Shown: positions 22,623-36,100 of the stretch, piece by piece | How the letters are laid out: every line of letters begins with the position of its first letter | Position numbering within the stretch: position 1 is the stretch's first letter | From: Gari tellinella | Lineage: Eukaryota; Mollusca; Bivalvia; Cardiida; Psammobiidae | NCBI GenBank assembly: GCA_922989275.2 | Contig: OV277858.1 | Coordinates: forward strand, 14,653,727-14,717,726 | Direction: 5' to 3' | DNA length: 64,000 bases | The notes under the pieces: generated by a model | What the model was told of the DNA's origin: nothing | What the model saw: only the letters and a program-made list of their open reading frames with translations | Database searches by the model: none | Program-made: the position numbers and the translations under genes

Positions 22623-24384
22623 TATATGTAACACAGTCCGTTTTCTCAGTTACAGTTGTGTAGCTGTGTTTAAAAACAATGTAACCCAAATTCGCTGCCT
22701 CGAAAACAGCAGGATCTTATCAAACTTTATACTGACAAACGCTAAATCGCAAGCCATCAAATTCGCTTATCAAAGTCTTGTTGAGCATAACAAATAATTA
22801 AGAACCTATCTGAGTTCAACAAACACCAGCATTAAATAAGTTTCGTTTCTCATTATGAACACAACCATTCTTAGATTCATTAAATACTATAAATGGCTAT
22901 ACAAGTATAAAGTTTATCGATTACCTTAATACATGTACATGTCGAACTGGCAGAGTGGTAATACTCAATCAAAACGTGACCATTATACATTCACACACAC
23001 TCGTGCACACTAGTGCTGTATTACCATAATTCTTATAATTGCGTTGCAGTGCCGTTAAACCGAAATACTAGTCAAATGCACAATTTAATAACAGTTTGTG
23101 CTTGGATATTTTCAGCCGAACATTTAAATGACGCACCATTTATACTTAGTTAACTAGGAATGCACGTGAATGTAATCTTAGATATCGCAATACCTAGTCA
23201 GCATGAAACAACCTGCAACGTCAGAAACCGTACTTCTCAAGTTAGGACTAAGGCTTTCAGATTTCAAAACTTATTCCGTTTATAGTTTGTATCAAAGGTT
23301 AGAGGGGTTTTGTGGTGTAAGCAAGTCGATTTAAATGTTGCTCATATATGTAGACATACATTCACAAGTTTAATGTTTCTATATACAAATGCAAAACAAA
23401 ACTGCATCAGTTTTCTACTTAGGTATTATCATAATGACTGAAACGTGTATACAAGCAGTTAGGTTTAGAAATTCACGTATCACACATGCATCGACACTTA
23501 TACATTTATACAATTAGATCTGCTGACTCTAACCTATACCCGTCACTTAGTTGGGACGATTGAAACAAGAATATCTTTAAAAAAGATATTCGGCGGAATG
23601 TGTTATGGAAGTAATGCCATAGATGGTTGTGGAAAACAAATATTTCGTATTGGCGAAAAATATAAGTTACGACAAGCCGAGGGTATTATATCACCAAATC
23701 CTTTACTTTTTGTTTCCGGTTTAACCCTTTCCCTTATGCGCGCGTGTCAGAGCGTGTTTCATTATTACCTTATGAGCCCGTAAAAGCGCGACTTTATCTA
23801 TTCCCTGATAAGCGCGGGTTTCCGCGGGTTATCAATTACCTGATGAGAGCGGGTTAGAGCGAGTCCTCTATTTAACGGCTAAAATCTCATTCTTCTACTG
23901 GAAATTTACTGTCCGGGTGTCTACACATTTAAAGTGTGTTCAAATATCTTCCGAAATCCCAAATCTAATTATAGGGTTGCTACACAAATAATTTCATAAA
24001 ACGAGGCTTAGGTCATTAGGTGTGACCTATTGTTTGATCGGTGATCTCCGTAAGACGTGCATATGATACTGCACGCAATACTCGTCATTTTTCGGAAAGT
24101 ACGATCTATGTCAACTTATGAAATATGTAGAAAGTTTCTAACTGTTCCTGAGGTCAACATCTAAATATAGTTAACCAATGGAATCGCGGAATTCCATAGA
24201 GCACGCTCCACGTGCATGCTATCTACAAAAATATCACAGGGGGATGCCGCTTGACAGTTGCGTGACACACCGGAAGCGGGGTAATAAAGTTTCGGCTCGG
24301 GGATAAATAAAATCCTAGGCGGTAGACGGAAATATCAATCAACTAATTAACCAATCAAGCAAATCACATCTGCAGGTCTGTGAC
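22623..24384. other. Noncoding; fragment related to the 354-bp repeat
   Basis: About 23563-23650 is, in reverse complement, related to the 3' end of the repeat at 56455-56808: AAACAAGAATATCTTTAAA, then AAAGATATTCGGCGGAATG, then GGAAGTAATGCCATAGATGG. The 61-codon frame at 23598-23783 starts inside it. Around 23725-23860 the words GCGCG and GAGCGGGTT repeat. No gene was recognised. Confidence 0.45.
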
Positions 24385-25345
24385 AAATTTTTACTGTCCC
24401 ATCTCACAACTCGGATTCTCATCTTGATCCAAACTGTAAAAATGAAACGAAAAACTGAGCTGTGAATCATTTTTGATCCTGATTAGAACCAAGCTACTCG
24501 GCGTCTCATCTACATGAAATGTGTGTAAAAATAAAAATAAAGTAAAAATTGAATAATGCAAAGGTGTCAAACAGTTTGGATCCTGATGCAGAGCCGATCT
24601 ACACGGTGTCTGATCAAGATTCAAACTGATTGCGTAGGAATTCACGTGAGAAAAAAATTCTAATAGATATCAAACAGTTACGACGCAGAGTCACTCAAAA
24701 TTGTGATCGGGATCCAAACTGTCTGAATTTATATCAAAGGAATATTTCTTCATAAAATGTAAATCTGTTTAGATCTTGATCAGATGGCGAGCTACTCGGC
24801 GTCTCATCTTCATCTAAATCGCTTTTGTAAAACTATAATAAAAATAATTGAATGTGTTCTAATATGTCAAACAGTTTGGATCTTGATGCAGTGCCGATCT
24901 ACACGGCGTCTGATCAAAATTCAAACTGATTGCGTAGGAATTTACGTGAAAACATTTTCTAATAGATATCAAACAGTTACGACGCCGAGTCACTCAACAT
25001 TGTGATCGGGATCCAAACTGTCTGAATTTACCGGGGTTTTTTTTTCAAAGGAATATTTCTTCATAAAATGTAAATCTGTTTAGATCTTGATCAGATTGCT
25101 AGCTACTCGGCGTCTCATCTTCATCCAAATCGCTTTTGTAAAACTATAATGTAAAATAATTGAATGTTCTCTAGCAGTTTTGATCCTGATGCAGTACCGA
25201 TCTACATGGCGTCTGATCAAAATTCAAACTGATTGCGTAGGAATTTACGTGAAAAAAAAAATCGAATAGATATCAAACAGTTGTGACACCGAGTGACTCA
25301 ACATTGTGATCGGGATCCAAACTGTCTGAATTTATACCAAAGGAA
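24385..25345. repeat. Tandem array, 3 units of about 300 bp
   Basis: Units share ACTCGGCGTCTCATCT, GATCCTGATGCAG, GGCGTCTGATCAAAATTC, TTGCGTAGGAATTTACGTGA, ATAGATATCAAACAGTT and TTGTGATCGGGATCCAAACT. Unit 3 carries a T-run insertion and a small deletion relative to unit 2. Several recurring words (GATCxxGATC, CAAACTGTTTGA) are themselves palindromic. Confidence 0.9.
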
Positions 25346-25365
25346 TATTTAATTCATAAAATGCA

Positions 25366-25500
25366 AATCAGACTCCGAGTTACTAAGTATCTGAGCTATA
25401 TCATTGCTTTTAGATCCAGATCAGACTCCGAGTTACTGAGAATCTTAGCTGTTAATGCTTAGATCAATATCGGACTCCGAGTTACTCGGCGTATTATCTG
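25366..25500. repeat. Short GACTCCGAGTTACT repeats
   Basis: Three copies of GACTCCGAGTTACT occur at about 60-base spacing, next to and related in wording to the 300-bp array. Confidence 0.75.
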
Positions 25501-25609
25501 GATTATAGTTGTTTTGAAATGCTATTCTATGGTATTCTGTTGTAGACAGCAGGTAAATCGTTACTCCATGCGGTATATATACTTACCATAGTAACATAAA
25601 TCTTAAGTA

Positions 25610-26010
25610 AAAATATATTGGAAATATATTGACTTGTATCGTTTTCACCCAATTGCATGCAACTTATTCAAACTTAAAATTGTATGAAAATTACACAGTT
25701 AGAAAGGACATTTAATTGTCTACAAACTTTACATTTACACTGTTATAATTTGGTGAAGCAAAAAAGCAGTTATAAGGGCTTGAAAATAACAGGTACCATA
25801 CATCTAAGTGTCAGTAATAAAAAGGATTGGAAATATATTGACTTGTATCGTTTTAACCCAGTGACATTCTACTTATTCATAGTTCAAATTGTATAAGAAT
25901 AATACCGTTAGAAAGAGAATTTAATTGTCTACAACATTTACATTTATACTATTATGCTATTGTGAAGCAGAAAGGCAGTTAATAGGGCTTAACAATGACA
26001 GGTGTCAAAG
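25610..26010 (+). repeat. Tandem duplication of about 210 bp
   Basis: ATTGGAAATATATTGACTTG occurs at about 25616 and 25828. The match continues through GTTAGAAAGGACATTTAATTG / GTTAGAAAGAGAATTTAATTG to the AGGGCTTGAAAATAACAGGT type word. The open frames here overlap the duplication. Confidence 0.8.
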
Positions 26011-27153
26011 TCACACTAATTTTCCAATATTTCCAATTAGGTGTATTGGTGAGAGTGTGTACTCTTATCAGACTGATACTGCTATAGATGGCCGTATAAG
26101 GCTTATCTATACATCCCTGGCATATACGGATATGGCCTAATTGCTATCAGGTAAAGGGTTAAGACAATGAATGAATTAGCATTTCTGACATTTCAAGCCA
26201 TACGAACAAATCTACAGTAGACTAGGCTTAATTTTAAGCATCGGAGTCATGCACATCACTACCTAACGTAAAAATTATCGGTTTTCAGTTACTGGCAGTA
26301 GCGGAATGTCGTATTTTCTACCAGTTCCATTACATAACAAACAGCCTGGTCATTCGCCATTGGTTGGCTTTTAATGGAATTTATAACAGGTGCTTTTAAG
26401 CTTACATTTCTGGTTATTCGCCATTGGTTGGCTTTTTATGGAATTTGTGTCAAATAAAACCCCATGCAGCTCCTCAGAAAAAATGACCACAGAGTGACAG
26501 AATCTCAGTTTGTTCTTCAACAGCGTTAAGTTAGACGGCGCGCTGGTAGATTGTCGTTCGCCGAACTGTGTACGGTCTGGAGCGTATATAAATATAATGA
26601 CGACATTAAGGTGACCAGTTATCCTTTAAAATGGGGGTTAAGGCGACCGGCAGTTTAGGGTGACCAAAAGCGGTCTCCTTAATATTTTGACATTAAATTT
26701 CAGGGGTAAAAAATGGTGCTAGAGCGTCGAAACTTTGCAAACACCTTAAAAACAGTCCTCTTACTCATATGGAATTAACTTTTCTGGTCTGAAAAGATAA
26801 AGAAAATCAAAAAAATGACTTGAAATCTTGATCGCGTATATTTTGAAGTCCCTAAAATAAGTGTTTAAGGCGACCAACGTAAAACCTGATTTATTTCAGA
26901 ATTTGACTATATATTGATACTTTCAAAGTTGTACTTTTGTTTAATTGTCCGTCTGAGGTAGTGTGACGATGCTTGTCCCTTTTCTGCTGAAAATAAAGAA
27001 ATCGAGTTTTTAAGCCTATAAATTTGTCATACTTTAAAACCGTTACAGTGGACATATTCGCTAAGTTTCGGACGACTTTCTGAGACGCATCCATTTCACA
27101 TCAACATTCGAAGGTATTCCAAATTAGCAGTTCCGCTTCAACGACCGCCAAAA
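26011..27153. other. Region upstream of the candidate gene
   Basis: It holds two near-identical words CATTCGCCATTGGTTGGCTTTT (in the form ATTCGCCATTGGTTGGC, near 26355 and 26416), each with an inverted CCAAT box. GTATATAAATATAA at about 26584 is a TATA-like word, and GGCGACCGG / GGTGACC words occur around 26610-26680. The candidate start codon follows at 27154. A promoter is plausible here but unproven. Confidence 0.35.
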
Positions 27154-27177
27154 ATGGCAATATACGGGAAACGAATG
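27154..27177 (+). CDS. Exon 1 of candidate gene (MAIYGKRM)
   Basis: ATG in the context CCAAAAATGGC is followed by eight codons and the strong donor GTGAGT at 27178. This is the only start codon that opens this exon in phase 0 with exon 2. Confidence 0.5.
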
Positions 27178-30100
27178 GTGAGTTTTTGACGCTTTATCAC
27201 ACACTATGTAGCATATGTCTAGTTATTTGATTTAATTTATTTTTCTGCAATCTATCTTTGGTTGGTTTGCAATGTTGTCCGTTGACGTGCACACTTATCG
27301 ACGTGTCGAACTGTCCGGGCGTCAAACTGTTTATAACTACTGGTGGGTGGGGGGACGGAGAAGTTCCACTTGAAGTCTTGAGAATATCTGTGAGGTAGGC
27401 CCCTATGTAGGAGGATCTTCCGCTTTATGTAAAAATCAACAAACGTATATTGTACCTGTTGAAATATAGAATGTTGATCTACATTTCTTTAAAATATTTG
27501 AGACTGAAATATTCGGGATAATATTATATTGGTAGTGACTAGGGGTACGTGACCGTACCTCTAATATTTGAAATTAGCGGTACGGTCACGTACCCCTAGC
27601 GAGCCCTGTGAGGGTTGACTAGGGGTACGTGAGTCAAAAACACTATAACGCAACACTTTATTTTGTCCGCAGATACCTTAATATCGATGTTAATGTTAAT
27701 AATATATCATTTCTACCTTAAATATGACTGTTTAACGCAGAAAATTAAAGAAACTTCATCAACAAAAAATTTCCAATCGGCAATTTTTTCACGGCAGCGA
27801 AAACTTTAGGCCTATCTTTGAATTTAAAGAACGTATATACACATTTTTACAAGCATGTATAATTATCCAATACCAGCTTTGTTTAGAATTAGTGCACTGT
27901 TTAATTGCGATCTATTGTCAAACGTGTTTTCAAGGTGATTTTTGTCACAGGTCTGTCTTTAACCAGCAAACTTCTTGCATGAATCGATACCCGATGACAG
28001 CCGATGAGATAGCCGGTGGACTTGGATGAGCCGGGCGGTTTTTATGAAAAAATAAATTGCGATCTCACATTCCCGGTGTCTCCCCTGGTGGAGCACCGGT
28101 TATGAAGCCGGACCTTCCTGGTGAGTTCCCAGTTTGGCCCGGCGTAGTTACGGTGCAGGGCCGTTCTGTTCCCGGTTTACCCCGGTATAATAATAAGTTA
28201 ATAACACGGTGTAACCCCGGCCATCGCCGGTGGTATCTGAATGACCACTGGTGTCGTCCCGATCAACCCTGGTTGTTCACCGGTGACGTGCCGGTGTTCG
28301 CCGGAAAGTACATACATCGGGGCGGACGTGAATTAGTATCAATTATCTTTTGTCTCTCGGGGTATATGAGATGAAATACAAAGGAAATGCAATAAAATAG
28401 AACATAATAATGTTGTAGACTGTTCAAACTTCATTTTAATATGAGTTTCAAACAGTTTGCCTAGCGTCTGATCTGGTTACATACTGTTTGTTACAATGAC
28501 TTTAGCCTGAAGCCGTTTATTTATAGAGAAAAACTTTCCTTTTAAATATTAGATTTACCCTATACAATAGAGAGGACGATATTATTTCCTATATAAACAC
28601 AGACGAAACAGAAACACTAAAAATAAAATGTAGTAATCTGCATTTTTTAAAAAAAAAATCAAATTTATGCTCGCATATTATATACACCCCGGTTGTTCAG
28701 GGTAGAGGCCCGGAGCTGCCCCGGATGTGCTGGTAAAGATCCGGCGTTGCTCTGGCATTCCCCTGACCCTGGATGAAGCCGGTTCTGGTTTCTGTACCGG
28801 TGACCCCCGGTTGTATTAAACATTTTAAAGCATCCGGGGAAGTTAGCCGGTGGAAGCTGGTCGATCAAGGATCGAGCTGCAGTCGCCCCCGGCGCTGCCA
28901 AGGTTGTACTCCAGGTGAATGCCGGTTTGCTAAACCGGGACTCACGGGAACCCAAACCTGGACAGTGAGATCGTGGCTTAAGCATCAGCTACGGGCTAAT
29001 CCTAGCATATTACAGTCAGGTTTTTTTGCTGTTAACTGAATTAGCAACATCACTTTTTGTCATAAAACAGTTAAATATAGATTTGAGAAGAACTTATTAC
29101 AAACCATGCCTTATTTATACTATGATGAGGTTGACAGGCTTTCTCTAGATATGACCAAAAATCGCAGTTAAATGCACTCGGACCCGTACACATTTCTGGT
29201 ATTTGAGTAGGTTTCCCTGGTCAAACAATGCAGCGAAAGGGCCATTTTAAAAACAAAATCAAGAGATCTATAGTTCTAGATCTAAAGTTCCGTCCGTCCG
29301 CGTGTCCACCTTGTCCGGAGCATAACTTCTAAAGTATAACAGCTATTGACTTCAAACTTCATATACAGATAGATCTTATTGACCAGGAGTGCAGTGCGCC
29401 AGAACCATTACTCTGACGTCAGTATTTTTGGAGTTATTGCCCTTTGTTATTTTTATCAAATTTAGGCTTGTCAGGATCATAACTTCCAAAGTATAATAGC
29501 TATTGACTTCAAACTTCATATACAGATAGATCTAATTAACTAGGAGTGCAGTGCGCAAGAACCGTTACTCTGACATCAGTATTTTTGGAGTTATTGCCCT
29601 TTGTTATTACATTTTTACCCTATTTAGGCTTGTCCGGAGCATTACTTTTAAAGTATAAGAGCTATTGACTTCAAACTTCATATACCGATAGATCTCATTG
29701 ACTAGGAGTGCAGTCTGCAAGACCCGTTACTCTGTCATCAGTATTTTTGGAGTTATTGCCCTTTGTTATTATATTTTTTCCCAATTTAGGCTTGTCCGGA
29801 GCATTACTTCCAAAGTATAAGAGCTATTGACTTTTAACTTCATATACAGATAGATCTCATTGACTTAGAGTGAAGTGCGCAAGAACCGTTACTCTTTCAT
29901 TAGTCTTTTTGGAGTTATTGTCCTTTGTTGTTATATTTTTACCAAATTTAGGCTTGTCCGGAGCATAACTTCTAAAGTATAAAAGCTATTGACTTCAAAC
30001 TTCATATACAGATAGATCTCATTGACTAGGTGTGCAGTGCGCAAGAACCGTTACTCTGTCATCAGTATTTTTGGAGTTATTGCTCTTTGTTGTCATATTT

Positions 30101-33100
30101 TTACCCAATTTAGGCTTGTCCGGAGCGTAACTTCAAAAGTAAAAGAGCTATTGACTTTAAACTTCATATACAGATAGATCTTATTTACTAGGAGTGCAGT
30201 GCGCAAGAACAATAATTCTGCCATCAGTATTTTTGGTGTTATTGCCCTTTGTTGTTATATTTTTACCCAATTTAGGTTTGTCCGGAGCATAACTTCCAAA
30301 GTATAGAAGCTATTGACCCCAAACTTCATATACAGATAGATCTTATTGACTAGGAGTGCAGTGCACAAGAACCATAACTCTATCATCAGTATTTTTGGAG
30401 TTATTACCCTTTGTTGATATATTTTTTATCCAATTTAGGCTTGTCCAGAACATAACTTCCAAAGTATAAGAGCTATTGACTTCAACCTTCATATACAGAT
30501 AGATCTCATTTACCAGGAGTGCAATGCATAAGAACCTGTACTCTGTCATCCATATTTTTGGAGTTATTTCCCTTTGTTGTTATATTTTTATCCATTTTTT
30601 GAGTTGTTGCCCTTTGTTATTATTTTCCAAGTTAGGGAGCACACATCAACTTTATCCAGAAACATTTATCTCTTGTGACAAGACCCCACTGGGGGTATGA
30701 ATCACCATTTGTGATAGGTTTAGTTTAAATATGTACAGTCATGACTATGAATCGGAATATATAAATTCTATATTTCATCAAATGGTAGCTTAAAGCAGGC
30801 TGAAAGTAAAGCAGAATGCAGTATATTGCACCTTAAGGCGCGTTCTGCTTTACTTTAAACCTGCCTAAAGTGGTAATTTATCTTCAAAATATGAAAATAT
30901 ATGTGCAGGGTTAAAGTATAAACTGAAAGACATCCTTTTTGTTGCAGATAAAAGCCAGTCTGGACTTGGACACAACCAATGTTAAGGTGAATATTTGTTT
31001 ACTTTTTAACTGACATAACCTGTTTTCTGTTCTATAGACAGGTGGTTGTTTAAAGCATGTTGAAAGTAACACTGAATGCTTGTTACTGCAATGGTACATA
31101 TACATCCACGTACGAAGCTTGCAAGGGTAACCATATAGCTGGTTCCCTCATCGAGTTTGGTACCTGGCATGAGTCATATGATGTATGAAGAACTTGCATT
31201 TTGTGTTGGAAGTTTTGTGTTCCTAAACCAAGCTAATGTGTTTATAGGCCGTAAAGAGGTATTAAATACAACATTATTTATTATATTTTCTATGCGATCT
31301 ATTTTAAGATTGATATTATAAGTTACACGGTATAAAATAATTTAGGCAGGGTGAATTGGCTTGTATGACGGTTTTGGATTCCGAATTTCCTGAACGCGAA
31401 GGAAATAAGGAATCCAAAACGGTCATACAAGGCCATACACCCTGCCAAAATGCCGTGTAACAAATTTGCAACTACGGTCACGAAACTTCATATGCTGATG
31501 CGCCTCAATGGGTAGACCATAATGCATTGCAGTTTTGTGACCAATACCTTTGACCTTGACCTCTAGGGTCAACATTAAAGTAAAAGTCTGTGCTGAGCAA
31601 ACTGCACCAATAGAAATGAAACTTCAGAAGCTCATGCGGCTCAATGACAACAATGTATCAAGGTTTGGTGACATTAACCTTGACCCCTAGGGTCAGTGTT
31701 ATGGTTTTCTGTTAAAAGTGTGTTATTAGTTTACAGGAGTTGAGCTTATTAATCTTTGATTTCCCATTCTGTTGAAGGCTCAAGGTGAGCTATTGGGATG
31801 GCGTCCTTCCTCGTGCGTCGTCCGTCGTTGTTAACAATTGCTTCAAACGACATCTCCTCCTATACAGCTTGACAGAATTCAACCAAGCTTTACAGAAATG
31901 TTCCTTTGGTCAAGCTCTTTCAAATTTGTTCAAAGAATTAAAACAATGCAGAACTCTGGTTGCCATGGCAACCAAAGTGTGGTTGCCATGGCAACCAAAG
32001 TGAAAAAATAAGGAAATCTTTAAAAAATCTTCTTGTCAAAAACTGCAAGGGCCAGCGCTTAGATATTTGGCACATAGCATAATCTACAGGTCCTCTATCA
32101 AGTTTGTTCAAATTATGCCCCTGGGGTCAAAATTGGCCCCGCCCTGGGTCATCGTTTTACATAAGAGTTATATAGTGAAATTTTTAAATGTCTTCTACTC
32201 TAAAACCAATATGGCCAGAGCTTTGATATTTGGCATGATGACAGTTCTCGATGCCCTTTACCGATATTGTTCAAATAGCTCTGGTTGGTTTCATATCTAG
32301 GTCACAGGAGCTAAAAATATATTTTTTTCAATGAAAACTTAAAAAATCTGCTTGTCTGAAATACAAGAGCCAGAGCTTAGATTTTTTGCACATAGCAACG
32401 CCTACAGGTCCTCTATCAAGTTTATTCAAATTATGCCCCTTGGGTCAAAATTTTCCCTGCCCAGGGATCACCGTTTTACATAGAGTTATATAGTGAAGTT
32501 TTCAAATGTCTTCTTCTCTGACACTAATATGGCCAGAGCTTTGCAATTTGGTATGGTGACTCTTCTGAATATCCTTTACATATATTTTGTTCAAATGGTT
32601 CAGGTCTGTTGCATATCTAGGTCATAAGAGCTAAAAATATATTTTTTCTATAAAACTTAAAAAATCTTCATGTAGAATCACCTACAGGTCGTCTATCAAT
32701 TTTGCTCAAATTATGCCCCTGGGGTCAAAATTGGCCCTGTTGCATATGTAGGTCACAGGAGCTAAAAATAGATGTTTTCAATGGAAACTTTAAAAAATCT
32801 TCTTGTCTAAAACCCTAGTACCCTGATCTTAGATACTTGGCACATAGCATCATCTACAGGTTCTCTATCAAGATTGTTCAAATTATGCCTATCAGGGAAA
32901 AAATTACCCCGTCCTGGACATAAATCATTATCTACATTTTGTAATCTATTCTCAGGTGAGCGAAATATGCCCCATGGGGCTCTTGTTATAAATTTAGGTT
33001 AAGATTGAATGTATGTGACGTCCGGTTGGAAAACTTGATCAAATTATATAAACCTTTGTAGCTCACCTGAGCTAGATCAGGGTGATTGTTTGCAATCCTT

Positions 33101-36100
33101 GAATGTCCGGCGTCCGTCTTCAGTCAACCGTCGTCCGTCATCAACAATTTTAGTGTTTACACTCTAGAGGCCACAGTATTTATCCAAACTTTCTCAAACT
33201 TACTCAGATTGTATATTATTATTACCATAAGCGTTAGATTATGTTTGAAACCCCCCATCATCCTAACGAAATATACAATGTTGGTGTCTACTTAAACCCC
33301 CCAACATCCTAACCAAATATATGATGGTGTCTACTTAAACCCCCCAACATCCTAACGGAATATATGATGGTGTCTACTTAAACCCCCCAACATCCTAACC
33401 AAATATATGTTGGTGTCTACTTAAAAACCCCAACATCCTTACCAAATATATATTGGTGTCTACTTAACCCCCCCCCCCTAGCATCCTAACTTAATATATG
33501 TTGGTGTCTACTTAAACCCCCCAACATCCTTACAAAATATATGTTGGTGTCTACTTTAACCCCCCAACATCCTTACAAAATATAAGTTGGTGTCTACTTA
33601 AACCCCCCAACATCCTTACCAAATATATGTTGGTGTCTACTTAAACCCCCCAACATCCTTACAAAATATAAGTTGGTGTCTACTTAAACCCCCCAACATC
33701 CTAACCAAATTTTATAAGTAATACAGTTTTTCCCGGTGTAAATGAGGATTAATTTTATTCCCAGCTGAAGAAAATCATAATGCCTGAGCTGTTATCTCTC
33801 CTTTACTGAGTTTAATATTACATTTTTAGTTCACCAGAGCTTATGTCTGAGTCCTGACTTAATTTTTATAGCAACTTTCGACGCTATGGATAAAACGATG
33901 GAAAATATGTAAAAAACTAAGATTTGAAGATTTTTCGAGAGGGTGTTATTAGACTGGTCATATTTTTCCAATGCCAGATGCACGATAATGCTACCCTTTT
34001 GTATATATTTGAGTAATTTCTTTTATCTTTTGCAAATGCACCATCTGGTTGCGAGTGGCTTGAAGAAGTCACATATTTGGCTATATCTTTATGAGATTCT
34101 GTCAGTGCTATGTCCTTCATAAAATTTAGGTCACACTTGAAGCTTGGTCATGTGGGATCTTAAAGTAGGTAAAATCGCAAAACTATGGGATATGCCGTCA
34201 GTCATTGTGTTACACAAGCTGTTCTCACCTTGCGGACGGAGATATCCAAAAATATTGGGGGGGTGTTGAGATTACCTTATCTGTCTGGACGGACAAGTCA
34301 AATTAATTGATGTTAATTAGATAACGAATCCATTGGGAACAATAAATGAACATTATTGTGGTGTTTCATGGGATGACGTAACGACCGAGTCTAGGATTGA
34401 AATGTTATTAATTATTAAGCGAGTCTTGGCGTGCTAAATAATTTTTCTATTCTAGCCGAGGTTTAGATCAGTTTGTCTCATACAACGACTAGTGACAGGT
34501 TCTTTTTCTCACATAACCAATAGTTTTAATCTATTTTAGCTCATCAAAGCATGACAAGAAATTGTGTATGATTATGGGGACAGCAATAATCTCTGATGGA
34601 GGAATGAGGTAAGTTTTTTGACATCTCTCTTTTAGTCGAAACTCTTCAAAAGTTATTAAAAAATTATGAACCAATGCAAATTAAGGAAAAATCTGTGTCA
34701 AAATGTAGGGTTACAAATCTCATCGGATTTTAATGCAACTGGGTCAAAATGTTTATCTCAATTATATCTAGGTCATGGATGAATATGGGAAATGTCCGGT
34801 CAAAAACATGGTAACTAGATCATATCAGACAACATTTGTTAACAGCTAGAAGCTAAAAATCTTTTTAAATGTTGATGAAACTTGGTAAAAATGTTTTTTA
34901 TTGATATCTAGGATATAGGGTAAATTTTTCACCTGAAGGACTCAATTTTTGTCAGACTCATTGTTTTACAGAATGAGACTCGTTCATCTGATTTCTAAAA
35001 TAATCACTGCTCTAGAAGCTACAAATCTCATTTGATCTTAAAGGGATTCGCAACCGGATGGTGTACTTGTCAAAATAAAATAAAATACTCAAATAAAAGC
35101 AAATTTGTGGCATTATTTGGCTTCTGACATTAAAAAAATATGATCAGTCCAAAAAAAGTCTCAAGAATCGTCACCGAATCTTAGATTTTTAGATATTTTC
35201 CATCGTTTTTCTATACCGACTAGTAGACGGTATAGTTGTTGTTGTTGCTTCTCTACACGGGCTCAGACATAAACACGAGCCGAATTACGAAGTTGTATGC
35301 ACTTTCGATCGCTACACATTGAAATACGTTAAATCGATCCGAGATAAACGGATAGTTCCGTGGTCCATTGGTCTAAGCGGTTTCCCCTATTTTGCCTTTT
35401 GTCCGCCAATGCCGGGCCCCGGGTTCGAATCCCACCAGAGACCAATATTTTTTTTATTGAAATACATTTTTTTAAACAGAATTTCTTATCCTAAACTAAT
35501 TCTTTACCATTTATATAAGCGTTTGACACATATTTACAAATTACTATTTTTAATGCACCATCTGGTTGCGAGTCGCTTTAATGAAACTTTTCTCAAATTG
35601 TTTGCCTCATCAAAATCTAGGCCATGATTGAATGTGGGTCATGTGAGGTCAAAATCTAGAGCACTATAGGTCAAGTTTTACATGGTGTACCATGTGAACA
35701 ATATAGGGCCATTGTGGCCCTTGTTTTTAAAGTGTTGCATGTAGTTAAAGTTAGTATGTGTATAATATTGTGTCTATTTCAGAAAGAGATGATTTCAGTT
35801 TGGAAGATCACGTAACACAGTGGGGAAAAAAAGAAAAAGCTCAGGCAATACTGATTGATCCATTTTATGCGGCTCACCATATATTCTTGTGTAAACAAAC
35901 TAAACATACTGTATTTCTCCTTGTAGATACCCAGTATGACTTATAGTTGGGGCAAATTGTTTCGGTCCTCGCTGCTTGTCTGTCTACAGCTTGAAACGTT
36001 ACCATAAATTTTGAATCACATATGATCTATAAAGACTTCAATAAAATATGATAGAGACTTCATAGTTTGCATTTGGTCTCAATTCAAGGTCAAGGTCATG

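Noticed and set aside
26578..26600. TATA-like GTATATAAATATAA as promoter of the candidate gene
   Set aside because: It is about 560 bases from the start codon in AT-rich DNA; no initiator or transcript evidence.
28057..28374. 105-codon Pro/Gly-rich frame resembling a collagen-like protein
   Set aside because: There is no Gly-X-Y periodicity, and the composition follows from CCGGT words that are open in several frames.
34457..34499. Possible extra exon CCGAGGTTTAGATC... between TTTTTCTATTCTAG and GTTCTT
   Set aside because: It is open, but its phase leads to a stop in exon 3, so it was left out of the gene model.
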